Below, piece after piece: positions 34,919-44,389 of a DNA stretch of 64,000 bases; within the stretch, counting starts at the first letter, position 1, and every line of letters starts with the position of its first letter. The translations under genes and the position numbers were made by a program. The notes beneath the pieces were generated by a model that saw nothing but the letters and a program-made list of their open reading frames with translations, had not been told where the DNA came from and searched no databases. The stretch is taken from positions 496,001 to 560,000 of the forward strand of contig NZ_JAGMTU010000002.1 in NCBI RefSeq assembly GCF_023703415.1. Direction: 5' to 3'. This DNA comes from Microbacterium sp. USTB-Y. GTDB lineage: Bacteria; Actinomycetota; Actinomycetes; Actinomycetales; Microbacteriaceae.

Positions 34919-36475
34919 ATGCCTTTCACCGAGTCCCTCGTCGCGGCCGCACCCGTCGCGTCCAGCGGGTCCTCGATCACCCGAGACCTCCGCCACGCAG
35001 CGACCCCCTACGCCGACGCGCTCGAGCGCCACGCGAGCCGATCGCCGATCCAGCTCATGGTGCCCGGCCACAGCGGCAACGGCCGCGGCATCAGCGCCCG
35101 CCTGGCGGAGTACTTCGGCGAGCGCGTGCTGCAGCTCGACGTGCCGATGCTCCTCGACGACATCGACCTGGGCGAGGACTCCCCCCTCTCCCAGGCCCTC
35201 GAACTCGCCGCTGACGCCTGGGGCGCGCGGCGCACCTGGTTCCTCGCCGGCGGCGCCTCTCAGGCCAACCGGATCGCCGCGCTCGCCGTGCGCGGCCTCG
35301 GCGCGAACATCCTGTCGCAGCGCAGCGCGCACTCGAGCTTCAGCGACGGCGTGCTCACGGCCGGTCTCACGCCGTCGTTCGTGCTGCCCTCGGTCGACCG
35401 CCGTCACGGCGTCGCACACGGCGTCTCCCCCGCAGCTCTCGACGACGCGCTGACCGCGGCGGCCGCACGGGGCCAGGCGGCGAGCGCCGTCTACATCGTC
35501 TCGCCGAGTTACTTCGGATCCGTGGCCGATGTCGCCGGACTCGCCAAGGTCGCGCATGCGCACGGCGCCCCGCTGATCGTGGACGGGGCCTGGGGGCCGC
35601 ACTTCGGCTTCCACCCCGACCTCCCGGAGTCGCCCGCCCGCCTCGGCGCGGACCTCGTGGTCTCGAGCACGCACAAGCTCGCCGGGTCCCTCACCCAGTC
35701 CGCGATGCTGCACCTCGGCGACGGCCCGTTCGCCGACCGCCTGGAGCCCCTGATCGAGCGCGCCGTGTCCACGACGTCATCGACGTCCTCCTCGGCTCTG
35801 CTCACCGCCTCGCTCGACATCGCGCGGCACTCGCTCATGACGGGCGCCGAGGAGATCGGCCGCTCGATCGTCGCCGCGAACGCGTTCCGCGCCGCACTGC
35901 GCGAGGATCCCCGCTTCGCCGTCCTCGACGACGGCTTCGGCGCCTTCGACGACATCGTCGCGACCGACCCGCTCCGCGTGCCGATCGACGTCTCGGCCAC
36001 CGGGGTGAGCGGCCATTGGCTGCGCCAGCACCTGCTCGAGGTCGAGGGCATCTACTTCGAGATCTCGACGGCGACCGCACTCGTCGCGCTCATCGGCGCC
36101 GGCAAGACGCCGGACCTCGAGCACGTGCACCGCGTGCTGTCCGCGGCGGTCGACTCCGATGAGGCGCACGCTGAGCGCGCGCAGGCCGACACCGCCGACT
36201 TCCCCGCGCTGCCGCCCTCCGGCGCGCTGCGCATGCTCCCCCGCGACGCCTACTTCGCGGGCACAGAGCTCGTCCCCGCCGCGCAGGCGGTCGGCCGCGT
36301 CTCGGCCGACACCCTCGCCGCGTACCCTCCGGGGATCCCGAACGTCATCCCGGGCGAGGAGATCACGGCGCAGACCGTGGCGTTCCTCCAGGCCGTGGCC
36401 GCGTCACCGAGCGGATACGTCCGCGGTGCGGTCGATCCCGACGTAGCGCGATTCCGGGTGACGAGAGAAGACTGA
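34919..36475 (+). CDS. Orn/Lys/Arg decarboxylase-family PLP enzyme
   Basis: 518 residues. Fold-type I PLP decarboxylase: PYADALERHASRSPIQLMVPGHSGNGRG at the N-terminus, an HSSFSDGVL segment and the PLP-lysine in SSTHKLAGSLTQSAML (about residue 258), then the C-terminal small domain with YPPGIPNVIPGEEI. It lacks the wing domain of inducible enterobacterial enzymes. The substrate may be ornithine, lysine or arginine; actinobacterial relatives are annotated in all three ways. GGGGGA directly abuts the ATG and is too close for a ribosome binding site. CACCAT six bases before the ATG would allow a leaderless mRNA. First gene of a group with an APC transporter, tandem USP and LysA-like enzyme. Confidence 0.9.
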   Translation: MPFTESLVAAAPVASSGSSITRDLRHAATPYADALERHASRSPIQLMVPGHSGNGRGISARLAEYFGERVLQLDVPMLLDDIDLGEDSPLSQALELAADAWGARRTWFLAGGASQANRIAALAVRGLGANILSQRSAHSSFSDGVLTAGLTPSFVLPSVDRRHGVAHGVSPAALDDALTAAAARGQAASAVYIVSPSYFGSVADVAGLAKVAHAHGAPLIVDGAWGPHFGFHPDLPESPARLGADLVVSSTHKLAGSLTQSAMLHLGDGPFADRLEPLIERAVSTTSSTSSSALLTASLDIARHSLMTGAEEIGRSIVAANAFRAALREDPRFAVLDDGFGAFDDIVATDPLRVPIDVSATGVSGHWLRQHLLEVEGIYFEISTATALVALIGAGKTPDLEHVHRVLSAAVDSDEAHAERAQADTADFPALPPSGALRMLPRDAYFAGTELVPAAQAVGRVSADTLAAYPPGIPNVIPGEEITAQTVAFLQAVAASPSGYVRGAVDPDVARFRVTRED

Positions 36476-36480
36476 CACCC

Positions 36481-36510
36481 GATCCTGCCGGATCCGGACC
36501 GCGCAGGATC
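36481..36510 (+). other. Short stem-loop between decarboxylase and transporter
   Basis: GATCCTGC at 36481-36488 and its complement at 36503-36510 with a 14-nt loop. No U-tract follows. It could damp read-through into the APC gene. Confidence 0.35.
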
Positions 36511-36535
36511 ACACATCCAATCGAAGGAGACTGGA

Positions 36536-38038
36536 ATGACCACCATCGCCCAGCAGCTGCTGCGCCGGAAGCCGACCACACCGGTCGGCGCCGGCGAGGT
36601 GCACCTGAAACGCAGCATCGGACTGTTCTCGCTGACCATGATCGGCGTGGGCGGCACGCTCGGCACGGGAATCTTCTTCATCCTCTCGCAGGCCGTACCC
36701 GTCGCCGGCCCGGCCGTGATCTGGTCGTTCGTGATCGGAGGCGTCGTGGCCGGGCTGACCGCCCTCTGCTACGCCGAGATGGCGGGCGCCGTGCCGGTGT
36801 CCGGATCCACCTACTCCTACGCCTACGCCACACTCGGCGAAGGGACCGCGATGGCGGTCGGCGCGTGTCTGCTCCTCGAGTACGGCGTCTCCACGGCAGC
36901 GGTCGCGGTCGGCTGGTCGCAGTACGTCAACCAGCTGCTGCAGAACCTGTTCGGCTGGCAGATCCCGGTGCAGTTGTCGCAGGCTCCGGAGCAGGGCGGC
37001 ATCATCAACGTCCCCGCCGTCATCGTGATCGTGCTCTGCGGCCTGCTCCTGATGCGGGGCGCCCGCGAGTCGACCCTCGTCAACAGCATCATGGTCGTGA
37101 TCAAGATCTCGGTCGTGCTGTTCTTCTGCGCGGTCGCCTTCACCGGCTGGAACGCCGACCACTTCCAGAACTTCGCCCCCGCGGGCTTCGCCGGCATCGT
37201 CGGCGGCGCGGGGATCATCTTCTTCTCGTTCGTCGGTCTGGATGCCGTCTCGACCGCCGGCGACGAGGCGAAGAACCCGAAGCGCAACCTGCCGCTCGCG
37301 ATCATCTTCGCCCTCGGCATCATCATCACCCTCTACGTGCTCACCTGCCTCGCCGCGCTCGGCGCGCAGGCCCCGGAGAAGTTCGAGAACCAGGATGCGG
37401 GCCTGTCCGCGATCCTGCAGAACATCATCGGATCCACCTGGCCGGGCACGGTCGTGGCGATCGGCGCGATCATCTCGATCTTCTCGGTGACCCTGGTCTG
37501 CCTCTACGGCCAGACCCGGATCCTCTTCGCGATGTCGCGCGACGGCATGATCCCGCCGGTGTTCGCGAAGGTCGACCCGCGCACCCTCTCACCCGTGAAC
37601 AACACGATCATCGTGGTCATCGCGACGAGCGTCCTCGCCGCCGTCGTGCCGATCAACTTCCTCGCCGAGATGACCAGCATCGGCACCCTCGTCGCCTTCC
37701 TCGTGGTGTCGATCGGCGTGATCATCCTGCGCGTGCGCGAACCCGAGCTGGAGCGCGGCTTCCGTCTGCCGCTCGGCTGGACGATCCCGATCCTCTCGAT
37801 CATCGGCTGCATCGCGATCATCACCCAGCTGCGTCCGATCACGATCTTCGTGTTCGTCGCCTGGGCGGCCGTGTTCCTCGTCTTCTACTGGTTCTACGGG
37901 CGCAAGCACTCGGCGCTGGGGGCCGGCCACCCGGTCGTCGCCGCCCCGGACGTCCCGTACACCACCGCCGTCGCCCAGCCGAGCACCGGCGAGGTGCGCC
38001 GGGCCGCGGCCGAACGCCGGACGGACGGCGAGCGATGA
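36536..38038 (+). CDS. APC-family amino acid transporter (cationic amino acid/YfnA-like)
   Basis: 500 residues with about 12 helices. GTGIFFILSQAVPVAGPAV in helix 1, CYAEMAGAVPVSGSTYSYAY after helix 2, and FFSFVGLDAVSTAGDEAKNP in the middle match APC transporters of the CAT/YfnA group that move basic or neutral amino acids. AAGGAG precedes the ATG. It follows the decarboxylase by 60 bp on the same strand, so it probably imports its substrate or exchanges it with the amine product (inference). The tandem USP gene starts inside its stop (ATGA). Confidence 0.92.
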   Translation: MTTIAQQLLRRKPTTPVGAGEVHLKRSIGLFSLTMIGVGGTLGTGIFFILSQAVPVAGPAVIWSFVIGGVVAGLTALCYAEMAGAVPVSGSTYSYAYATLGEGTAMAVGACLLLEYGVSTAAVAVGWSQYVNQLLQNLFGWQIPVQLSQAPEQGGIINVPAVIVIVLCGLLLMRGARESTLVNSIMVVIKISVVLFFCAVAFTGWNADHFQNFAPAGFAGIVGGAGIIFFSFVGLDAVSTAGDEAKNPKRNLPLAIIFALGIIITLYVLTCLAALGAQAPEKFENQDAGLSAILQNIIGSTWPGTVVAIGAIISIFSVTLVCLYGQTRILFAMSRDGMIPPVFAKVDPRTLSPVNNTIIVVIATSVLAAVVPINFLAEMTSIGTLVAFLVVSIGVIILRVREPELERGFRLPLGWTIPILSIIGCIAIITQLRPITIFVFVAWAAVFLVFYWFYGRKHSALGAGHPVVAAPDVPYTTAVAQPSTGEVRRAAAERRTDGER

Positions 38039-38928
38039 GCCTGCTCGTCGGCCTGAACCCCGCCAGCCGCTCGGCGTCGGTGCTGCACCTCGCGGCGATG
38101 CTGGCGCGCTCCGCGGACACCGATCTGATCGTCACGACGGTGATCCCGGAGACCTGGCCGCGCGCGGCCGCCGCCCGAGACGACGCCGAGTGGCAGGCCT
38201 ACACCCACGAGACCGCGAACGCCGTGCTCGACCACGCCGCCGCAGTGCTGGGCGGGTCCGTGCGGGCGGAGTTCGTGCTGCACGAGGCGGCCTCCGCCCG
38301 GCGCGGGCTGCTCGAGCTCGCCGAGCTGCGCGATGTCGGCATGATCGTGATCGGATCCTCCTCCGCCGCCCCGCTCGGGCGGATCGCCCTGGGATCCGAG
38401 AGCGACGCACTGCTGCACGCCTCCCCCGTCCCTGTGGCGATCGCGCCCCGCGGCTTCCGCACGAAGGGCGACGCCAGGGTCGGCCGGGTCACCGCCGCGT
38501 ACCGGGGCACGGACTCGTCCTCGACCCTCGTGCTCGATGCGGCCACGGTCGCGGCCGCGGTGGGAGCGTCCTTGCGGATCGCGTCCTTCGCCGTGGTCCC
38601 GCGCACCTCCGGCACGGCGGGCGCCGGGCTCGACGCGGAGCAGGGCATCGCCGAGAAGTGGGCAGAGGACATCCAGGCGGACGTGGCCCGACTCCTCTCT
38701 GAGGTGTCCACCCTGCCCGACCCGCCCGAGCTCGCGGGCACGGTGATCGGCCTGGCCGACACCTGGGAAGCCGCGGTCGACGACGTGGAGTGGGACGCGG
38801 ACGAGGTCCTGGTCGTAGGATCGAGCAGTCTCGGGCCCCTCGCCCGGGTCTTCCTCGGCTCGAACGCGACCAAGGTCGTCCGGCACTCCCCCGTGCCCGT
38901 CGTGGTCGTCCCGCGCCGCGCCCTGTGA
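38035..38928 (+). CDS. Universal stress protein, tandem UspA domains
   Basis: 297 residues with two UspA domains (about 1-140 and 150-297). Each ends in a G-x2-G-like motif (IVIGSSSAAPLGRIALGSESDALL and VLVVGSSSLGPLARVFLGSNATKVV) followed by a SPVPV strand. The N-terminal ATP loop is short (GLNPASRSASVLHLAA). It is translationally coupled to the APC transporter by a four-base overlap. In many bacteria a UspA domain is fused to or coupled with such transporters, so it may tune transport in response to ATP (inference). Confidence 0.9.
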   Translation: MSLLVGLNPASRSASVLHLAAMLARSADTDLIVTTVIPETWPRAAAARDDAEWQAYTHETANAVLDHAAAVLGGSVRAEFVLHEAASARRGLLELAELRDVGMIVIGSSSAAPLGRIALGSESDALLHASPVPVAIAPRGFRTKGDARVGRVTAAYRGTDSSSTLVLDAATVAAAVGASLRIASFAVVPRTSGTAGAGLDAEQGIAEKWAEDIQADVARLLSEVSTLPDPPELAGTVIGLADTWEAAVDDVEWDADEVLVVGSSSLGPLARVFLGSNATKVVRHSPVPVVVVPRRAL

Positions 38929-38978
38929 GACGCTGACCGCACCCCCGAAGTGACCGCACCGACCCGAAGGATGTGACC

Positions 38979-40238
38979 ATGCCGCACCCGATCCTCGACC
39001 TGTTCCCCGCCGGGACCACCGTCGACCCCGACGGCACGCTGCGGTTCGGCGGCTGCCGCGTCGACGACCTGGCGCGGGAGTTCGGCACTCCGGCGATCGT
39101 CGTCGACGAGACCGCTCTGCGGGCGCGGGCCAGGGAGTACCGCACCGAGCTGACCTCGCGGTGGCCGAACGCGCGCGTCGTGTTCGCGTCCAAGTCGTTC
39201 CCGGCGACCGCGGTGCAGCGCGTGATGGTCGAGGAGGGCCTGGGGCTCGACGTCGCGGGCGGCGGCGAGATCCTCAGCGCCCTCCGCGCGGGGGTGGATC
39301 CGGCTCTGCTCGTGCTGCACGGCAACGCCAAGTCGACCGAGGAGCTGCAGATCGCGGTGGACGCCGGCCTCGGCCTGGTCGTGGTCGACAACGCGGACGA
39401 CGTGGACCGGCTCGAGCAGCTCGTGCCGGAGGGCCGCACGCAGGACGTGCTCGTGCGGATCATCCCCGAGGTCGAGTCGTCGACCCACCCGCACGTGCAG
39501 ACCGGGCAGGTCGGATCCAAGTTCGGCCTCACCATCCCGGTCGCGAAGGAGCTCATCGCACGGATCGAGGCGAGCCCGAAGCTCTCGATGCGCGGCGTGC
39601 ACGCCCACGTCGGATCGCAGATCATGGATCCGTCCGAGCTGGCGGCCGCCGTCGCCCCGCTCGCCGAGCTCGGCACCTTCCCGGTGTACGACCTCGGCGG
39701 CGGGCTCGGCGCGCGCTACACCTACGACGAGCACCCGGCGAGCGTCGCCGAGTACGTCGAGGCGCTGCTCGCCGCCGCGCGGGAGCACCTCCCCGCGGAG
39801 GCGGAGCTCATCATCGAGCCCGGCCGCAGCATGGTGAACGGCTCGGCGATGACGCTCTACACCGTGACGACCGTCAAGCGCGATGCGCGGACCTTCGTCG
39901 CGGTGGACGGCGGGATGGGCGACAACCTCGAGGTGGCGCTGTTCGCGCAGCGCTACGAGGCGGCTCTCGCAGCCCGCATGAACGAGGAGCCCGAGGAGGA
40001 CGTGCTCGTCGTCGGGCGGCACTGCGAGTCCGGCGATGTGCTGATCGACCCGCTGCGGGTGCCCGCGCCGCGGGTCGGCGACCTCCTCGCCGTCCCCGCG
40101 ACGGGCGCGTACACGCACACCATGGCGAACAATTACAACGGCTACCGGCGCCCGCCCGTGGTCTTCGTGCGCGACGGCGAGGCCCGCGCCGTCATCCGCC
40201 GCGAGACCTGGGACGACCTCTTCGACCGCGATCTCTGA
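38979..40238 (+). CDS. Diaminopimelate decarboxylase-like enzyme (LysA family)
   Basis: 419 residues. Fold-type III PLP decarboxylase: the PLP lysine is in VVFASKSFPATA, GLGLDVAGGGEILSAL follows, then HAHVGSQIMDP, a glycine-rich phosphate loop DLGGGLG, EPGRSMV and the active-site cysteine motif GRHCESGDVL, with GAYTHTMANNYNG near the end. LysA makes lysine from meso-diaminopimelate. This copy lies away from the usual argS/hom/thr context and behind an Orn/Lys/Arg decarboxylase, so it may be a paralogue with a different substrate or may feed lysine to the decarboxylase. ATG 38979 has GAAGG eight bases before it; GTG 38973 is an alternative. Confidence 0.88.
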   Translation: MPHPILDLFPAGTTVDPDGTLRFGGCRVDDLAREFGTPAIVVDETALRARAREYRTELTSRWPNARVVFASKSFPATAVQRVMVEEGLGLDVAGGGEILSALRAGVDPALLVLHGNAKSTEELQIAVDAGLGLVVVDNADDVDRLEQLVPEGRTQDVLVRIIPEVESSTHPHVQTGQVGSKFGLTIPVAKELIARIEASPKLSMRGVHAHVGSQIMDPSELAAAVAPLAELGTFPVYDLGGGLGARYTYDEHPASVAEYVEALLAAAREHLPAEAELIIEPGRSMVNGSAMTLYTVTTVKRDARTFVAVDGGMGDNLEVALFAQRYEAALAARMNEEPEEDVLVVGRHCESGDVLIDPLRVPAPRVGDLLAVPATGAYTHTMANNYNGYRRPPVVFVRDGEARAVIRRETWDDLFDRDL

Positions 40239-40260
40239 GCCCGCCGCAGCGGTCGCTCGA

Positions 40261-40323
40261 TTCACCGTGCGCCTCGCTCGGTTCACCGTGCGCCTCGCTC
40301 GGTTCACCGTGCGCCTCGCTCGG
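40261..40323. repeat. Three perfect 21-bp direct repeats after the LysA-like gene
   Basis: Three head-to-tail copies beginning TTCACCGTGCGC, at 40261-40281, 40282-40302 and 40303-40323. The final bases run into a long inverted repeat. The 21-bp length keeps all frames, but no gene spans it. Confidence 0.9.
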
Positions 40324-40385
40324 AGATGTGCGCTTGCTTCGGACGCGATGAGCGAAGACGTCCGATCGAAGCGCACATCTCCGAG
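40319..40385. repeat. 27-bp inverted repeat between convergent genes, possible bidirectional terminator
   Basis: Arms at 40319-40345 and 40359-40385 match in 24 of 27 positions with one 3-nt bulge, around a 13-nt loop. It separates the convergent LysA-like and molybdo-oxidoreductase genes. Confidence 0.85.
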
Positions 40386-40429
40386 CAAGATGCACAGCAT
40401 CACGCCAGGCAGACCGCGCCGTGGGGGCC

Positions 40430-42775
40430 TCAGGCCGCGGAGCGGCTCACCGTCACCTGGATGCTCTTCATGAGCGGCTGATCGCTCTGGACACTGAAGT
40501 CGGCGTGCCCGATGAGCACGTTGAGCTCGGGCATGTACCCCGCGGCGTTGCCTCGGGGCAGGTCGTACGGCACCGCGCGGAAGGCGCGCGCGATCCGCGT
40601 CGACCCGTCCTTCGACGTCGAGCGGATGTCGACCAGGTCGCCCTCGACGATCCCTCTGGCACGCATGTCGTCGGTGTGCAGGAAGATCAGCTCGCGCAGG
40701 TTCTTGACGCCCCGATAGCGATCGTTGTTGGAGTAGATCGTGGTGTTCCACTGGTCGTGCGAGCGCATCGTCTGCAGCACCAGGGTCTCGTCCGACGCCG
40801 GGATGACGTCGGGCATCGGCGCCAGCGAGAACTCCGCGAGACCCGACTCGGTCTCGAACACGCGCTCGCGCGCGGGCTGCGGGATGCGGAAGCCGTGCCG
40901 GCTCTGGATCCGCTGGTTGAAGCCCTCGAATCCGGGCAGCACCTGGGCCATCACGTCGCGGATGCGGTCGTAGTCGGCGATGTAGTCGTCCCACGGCGTC
41001 TGCGTCTGCGGGAGCGTCGCCTTCGCGATGCCGGCGATGATCGCGGGCTCCGAGCGCAGGTAGGCCGATGCCGGCCTCTTGCGGCCGATCGAGAGATGCA
41101 CCATGCTCATCGCGTCCTCGACGGTGACGCCCTGCGGCCCGGCCTCCTGCTGATCCCGCTCGGTGCGCCCGAGGCACGGCAGGATCACCGCCTTCTCGCC
41201 GTGCACGAGGTGGCTGCGGTTGAGCTTGGTGCTCACCTGCACCGTGAGGCGGCAGCGACTGAGCCCTTCGGCGGTGTACGGGGTGTCCGGTGCGGCGAGC
41301 ACGAAGTTGCCGCCCATGCCGACGAACACCTTCACGGTGCCGTCGTGCATGCCGCGGATCGTCTTCACCGTGTCCAGGCCCTCCCGGCGGGGCGGGTCGA
41401 TGCGGCAGACCTCGGCCAGCCGGTCGGTCCACGCCGGCGGCCGGTGATCGATGCCGCAGGTGCGGTTGCCCTGCACGTTGCTGTGCCCGCGCACGGGCGA
41501 CGGTCCGGTGCCCGGCCGCCCGATGTTGCCACGCAGCAGCAGCAGGTTCACGATCTCGCGCACCGTGTCGACGCCGTGCTCGTGTTGGCTGACGCCGAGG
41601 CACCAGCTGATGATGGTGCGCTCCGAGCCGAGGTAGATCGCCGCAGCCCTGCGGATCTGCTCCTCGGTGAGGCCGGACTGGCGCACCAGCTCGGCCCAGG
41701 GCGTCGCCTCGACGAGCGTCCGGTACTCCTCGACCCCGTTCGTGTATCCGCGGAGGAAGGCGGTGTCCAGCACCGTCGGATCCGTCCGGGCCTCCTCGAA
41801 CACGACCTTGGCCATACCGCGGATCAGTGCGAGGTCGCCGCCGATGCGCACCTGCAGGTTCATGGTGCTCGTGTCGGTGCTCTTGAACAGCGCCATGTCC
41901 ACGAACTCGTGCGGCACGATCGTGCGAGTCGCTCCGGCCTCGACCAGCGGGTTCACATGCACGACCTGGGCTCCGCGGCGGACCGCGTCCGACAGCGCCG
42001 TCAGCATCCGGGGTGCGTTCGAGGCCGCGTTCACGCCGAGGATGAACAGTGCGTCGCACTCCTCCCAGTCGCGCAGGTCGGCTGTGCCCTTGCCCGTGGC
42101 CAGGGACGCCTTCAGGGCTCGTCCGGAGGCCTCGTGGCACATGTTGGAGCAGTCCGGGAGGTTGTTCGTCCCGTACTCGCGCACCATCAGCTGGTACAGG
42201 AAGGTGGCCTCGTTGCTCAAGCGTCCCGAGGTGTAGAAGCTCGCCTCGTCGGGGCTGTCCAGCGCCTGCAGCTCCGCGCCGATGAGGGCGAACGCGTCAT
42301 CCCACGAGATGGGCACATAGCGGTCGGTGACGGGGTCGTAGCTCATCGGCTCGGTGAGCCGGCCCTGGTCCTCGAGGTCGAAGTCGGTCCACTGCGCGAG
42401 CTCGGCGACGGTGTGCTGGGCGAAGAACTGGCGGTCGACGCGCTTGTGCGTCATCTCCCAGGTGACGTGCTTGATGCCGTTCTCGCAGATGTCGAGCCGC
42501 AGATTGCCGAGGTCGTCCGGCCACGCGCAGCCGGGGCAGTCGAAACCCGAACGCCCGTGGTTCATGATGAGCATCGCCTCGGATCCGGCGATCGGCTCGC
42601 GCTCGCGCAGCAGCACCTTCCCCACCGACATCGCCGCTCCCCAGCCGGCTGCCGGGTGATGGTACGGCTTGCGCGACCAGGCCGCCGTCGTGCGCGGCCC
42701 GTAGCCGCCCTGGCGGGGCTCCTCGGGCATCAGGCCGAAGGCCGTGCCTCCGCGTGCGTCCACGTCGTCGCTCAT
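40430..42775 (-). CDS. FdhF/YdeP-family molybdopterin oxidoreductase
   Basis: 781 residues. A CPGC pair (Cys80, Cys83) at the N-terminus is all that remains of the four-cysteine iron-sulfur motif of formate dehydrogenases, as in YdeP-type proteins. NMCHEASG supplies a probable molybdenum-ligand cysteine. [25 protein letters not shown] and [18 protein letters not shown] are molybdopterin-binding blocks, and the C-terminal domain includes [20 protein letters not shown]. coli YdeP is linked to acid resistance; true formate activity is doubtful without the cluster. It starts on the fdhD stop (ATGA), so the sulfur-donor protein is made with it. Confidence 0.9.
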   Translation of the reverse strand: MSDDVDARGGTAFGLMPEEPRQGGYGPRTTAAWSRKPYHHPAAGWGAAMSVGKVLLREREPIAGSEAMLIMNHGRSGFDCPGCAWPDDLGNLRLDICENGIKHVTWEMTHKRVDRQFFAQHTVAELAQWTDFDLEDQGRLTEPMSYDPVTDRYVPISWDDAFALIGAELQALDSPDEASFYTSGRLSNEATFLYQLMVREYGTNNLPDCSNMCHEASGRALKASLATGKGTADLRDWEECDALFILGVNAASNAPRMLTALSDAVRRGAQVVHVNPLVEAGATRTIVPHEFVDMALFKSTDTSTMNLQVRIGGDLALIRGMAKVVFEEARTDPTVLDTAFLRGYTNGVEEYRTLVEATPWAELVRQSGLTEEQIRRAAAIYLGSERTIISWCLGVSQHEHGVDTVREIVNLLLLRGNIGRPGTGPSPVRGHSNVQGNRTCGIDHRPPAWTDRLAEVCRIDPPRREGLDTVKTIRGMHDGTVKVFVGMGGNFVLAAPDTPYTAEGLSRCRLTVQVSTKLNRSHLVHGEKAVILPCLGRTERDQQEAGPQGVTVEDAMSMVHLSIGRKRPASAYLRSEPAIIAGIAKATLPQTQTPWDDYIADYDRIRDVMAQVLPGFEGFNQRIQSRHGFRIPQPARERVFETESGLAEFSLAPMPDVIPASDETLVLQTMRSHDQWNTTIYSNNDRYRGVKNLRELIFLHTDDMRARGIVEGDLVDIRSTSKDGSTRIARAFRAVPYDLPRGNAAGYMPELNVLIGHADFSVQSDQPLMKSIQVTVSRSAA

Positions 42776-43656
42776 CGTCGTGCTCGTCCTTCCTGCACGG
42801 GAGCATCGCCCCGCGTCCCCGCATCGATCAGCACACGATGCTCGTGCGCGTACACGTTCATGGTTCGGCCCCGGACGAAGCCGAGCAGGGTGAGCCCGGA
42901 CTCCTCGGCGAGCTCCGCCGCCAGCGACGACGGCGCCGACACCGCGGAGAGGATCGGGATCCCCGCCATCACGGCCTTCTGCACGAGCTCAAAACTGGCG
43001 CGTCCGGAGACCTGCAGCACGGTCCCGCGCAGCGGCAGCCGTCCCTCCTGCAGCGCCCAGCCGACCACCTTGTCGACGGCGTTGTGCCTGCCGACGTCCT
43101 CTCGGATCACGAGCTGCTCGCCGGTCGCGACGTCGAAGAGGCCGGCCGCATGCAGTCCCCCGGTCTTGGCGAATGCCGCCTGCCCGGCGCGGAGACGATC
43201 CGGCAGCTCGGAGATCCACTCCGCGTCGACGGTGACGTCGTCGTGCGTCACGTCATGATGCGAGGTCGTCCGCACCGCGTCGATGCTGGCCTTGCCGCAG
43301 ACCCCGCACGAGCTCGTCGTGTAGAAGCGCCGCGTCTCATCGGCACCGGGGATCCGGACCCCTGGTGCGAGCGTGGCGTCGAGCACGTTGTACGTGTTCT
43401 CCGCGCCGCCGGTGCCGGGCCCGCCGCAGTGGATGGCGGACCGGAAGTCGGAGCGGTCTGTGATCACGCCTTCGGAGACGAGGAATCCGATCGCCAGCTC
43501 GACGTCGTGCCCCGGCGTGCGCATCGTGACGGCCAGCGGGGTTCCGCCGATGCGGATCTCCAGCGGCTCCTCGACCGAGAGGGTGTCGGCGCGGCGACGA
43601 ACGCCCTCGCCCAGGGCGATCCGAGTGACCGGCCGCAGAGTCGTGATCCGTCCCAC
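42772..43656 (-). CDS. fdhD: Formate dehydrogenase accessory sulfurtransferase FdhD
   Basis: 294 residues. FdhD passes sulfur from a cysteine desulfurase to the molybdenum cofactor of formate dehydrogenases. The catalytic C-x2-C is in [10 protein letters not shown] (Cys117, Cys120), and [45 protein letters not shown] and [12 protein letters not shown] are family blocks. GTG start. It is the first gene of a two-gene operon with the molybdo-oxidoreductase, overlapping it by four bases. It confirms that the partner carries a bis-MGD cofactor needing the sulfido ligand. Confidence 0.95.
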   Translation of the reverse strand: MGRITTLRPVTRIALGEGVRRRADTLSVEEPLEIRIGGTPLAVTMRTPGHDVELAIGFLVSEGVITDRSDFRSAIHCGGPGTGGAENTYNVLDATLAPGVRIPGADETRRFYTTSSCGVCGKASIDAVRTTSHHDVTHDDVTVDAEWISELPDRLRAGQAAFAKTGGLHAAGLFDVATGEQLVIREDVGRHNAVDKVVGWALQEGRLPLRGTVLQVSGRASFELVQKAVMAGIPILSAVSAPSSLAAELAEESGLTLLGFVRGRTMNVYAHEHRVLIDAGTRGDAPVQEGRARR

Positions 43657-43758
43657 GGCTCGACCCTACCCGTCGATCACCCGCGGACAGGTCGACCCGA
43701 CCGTCTTTGTCAGCGAGGACAAAGAACGCGTTCGCGCGGCACCGCCGCGAGCCGGATG

Positions 43759-44325
43759 TCAGCTGCGTCGATCGAACAGCGCGACGATCGCCGCAGTCCG
43801 GTCGTCCTCGAGCGCCGCGTCCAGACGAGCATGCGCGTCCAGCTGGCTCAGGCCGTGCAACGTGCTCCAGAGGAGCTCCGCGCGCACCGCGCGGTCCCGG
43901 GCGTCCGTCCCGCCGACGGCGAGCTCCAGCATCCGGAATCCGCGACGGAGCTCTTCGGGTGTCTCCTCGGCGGCGAAGACGACACTGCTGCGCGCCGACG
44001 CCATGGCCTCGTACACGGCCGGATGTTCACGTGCGAAGTCGAGATAGGCCGAGACCAGGGCCGGAAGGGTGCTCCCCCGGTCGTCCGGGACATCCATCGC
44101 CGCCGCCAGCTCGGCGTATCCCTCGACGACGACCCGGCCGACGATGTCCTCGCGTCCACCCGGGAAATGCCGGTACAGGATCGGCTGGCTGACGCCGACC
44201 GCGGCGGCGAGGCGGCGCACCGTGACCGCCGGCCATCCCTCGCTCTCGGCGATCTCCCGGGCGCTGCGGATGATCCGCGACTCGCGTTCGCGGACTCTTT
44301 CGGCATCTTGCGCTGATCGGGCCAT
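43759..44325 (-). CDS. TetR-family transcriptional regulator
   Basis: 188 residues with a TetR helix-turn-helix at about 10-60 (IIRSAREIAESEGWPAVTVRRLAAAVGVSQPILYRHF), preceded by a charged N-terminus. The C-terminal domain has the LLWSTLHGLSQL motif of the TetR C-terminal fold. It is divergent from a small membrane protein, with two palindromic operators covering the gap, so it represses itself and that gene. The ligand is unknown. Confidence 0.93.
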   Translation of the reverse strand: MARSAQDAERVRERESRIIRSAREIAESEGWPAVTVRRLAAAVGVSQPILYRHFPGGREDIVGRVVVEGYAELAAAMDVPDDRGSTLPALVSAYLDFAREHPAVYEAMASARSSVVFAAEETPEELRRGFRMLELAVGGTDARDRAVRAELLWSTLHGLSQLDAHARLDAALEDDRTAAIVALFDRRS

Positions 44326-44334
44326 GGGGTTACC

Positions 44335-44364
44335 TTAGCAGTGCTAACAGTTAGCGTCGCTAAC
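44335..44364. promoter_or_regulatory. Two palindromic TetR operators
   Basis: TTAGCA-G-TGCTAA (44335-44347) and GTTAGCG-T-CGCTAAC (44350-44364), both perfect, with centres 16 bp apart. They fill most of the 64-bp gap between the divergent genes and start 10 bp from the TetR ATG. Confidence 0.85.
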
Positions 44365-44389
44365 ACGTGCATTCCCGATCGGAGAAGCA

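Noticed and set aside
40261..40323. Possible CRISPR or attachment site
   Set aside because: The copies are contiguous without spacers, and no integrase or phage gene is near.
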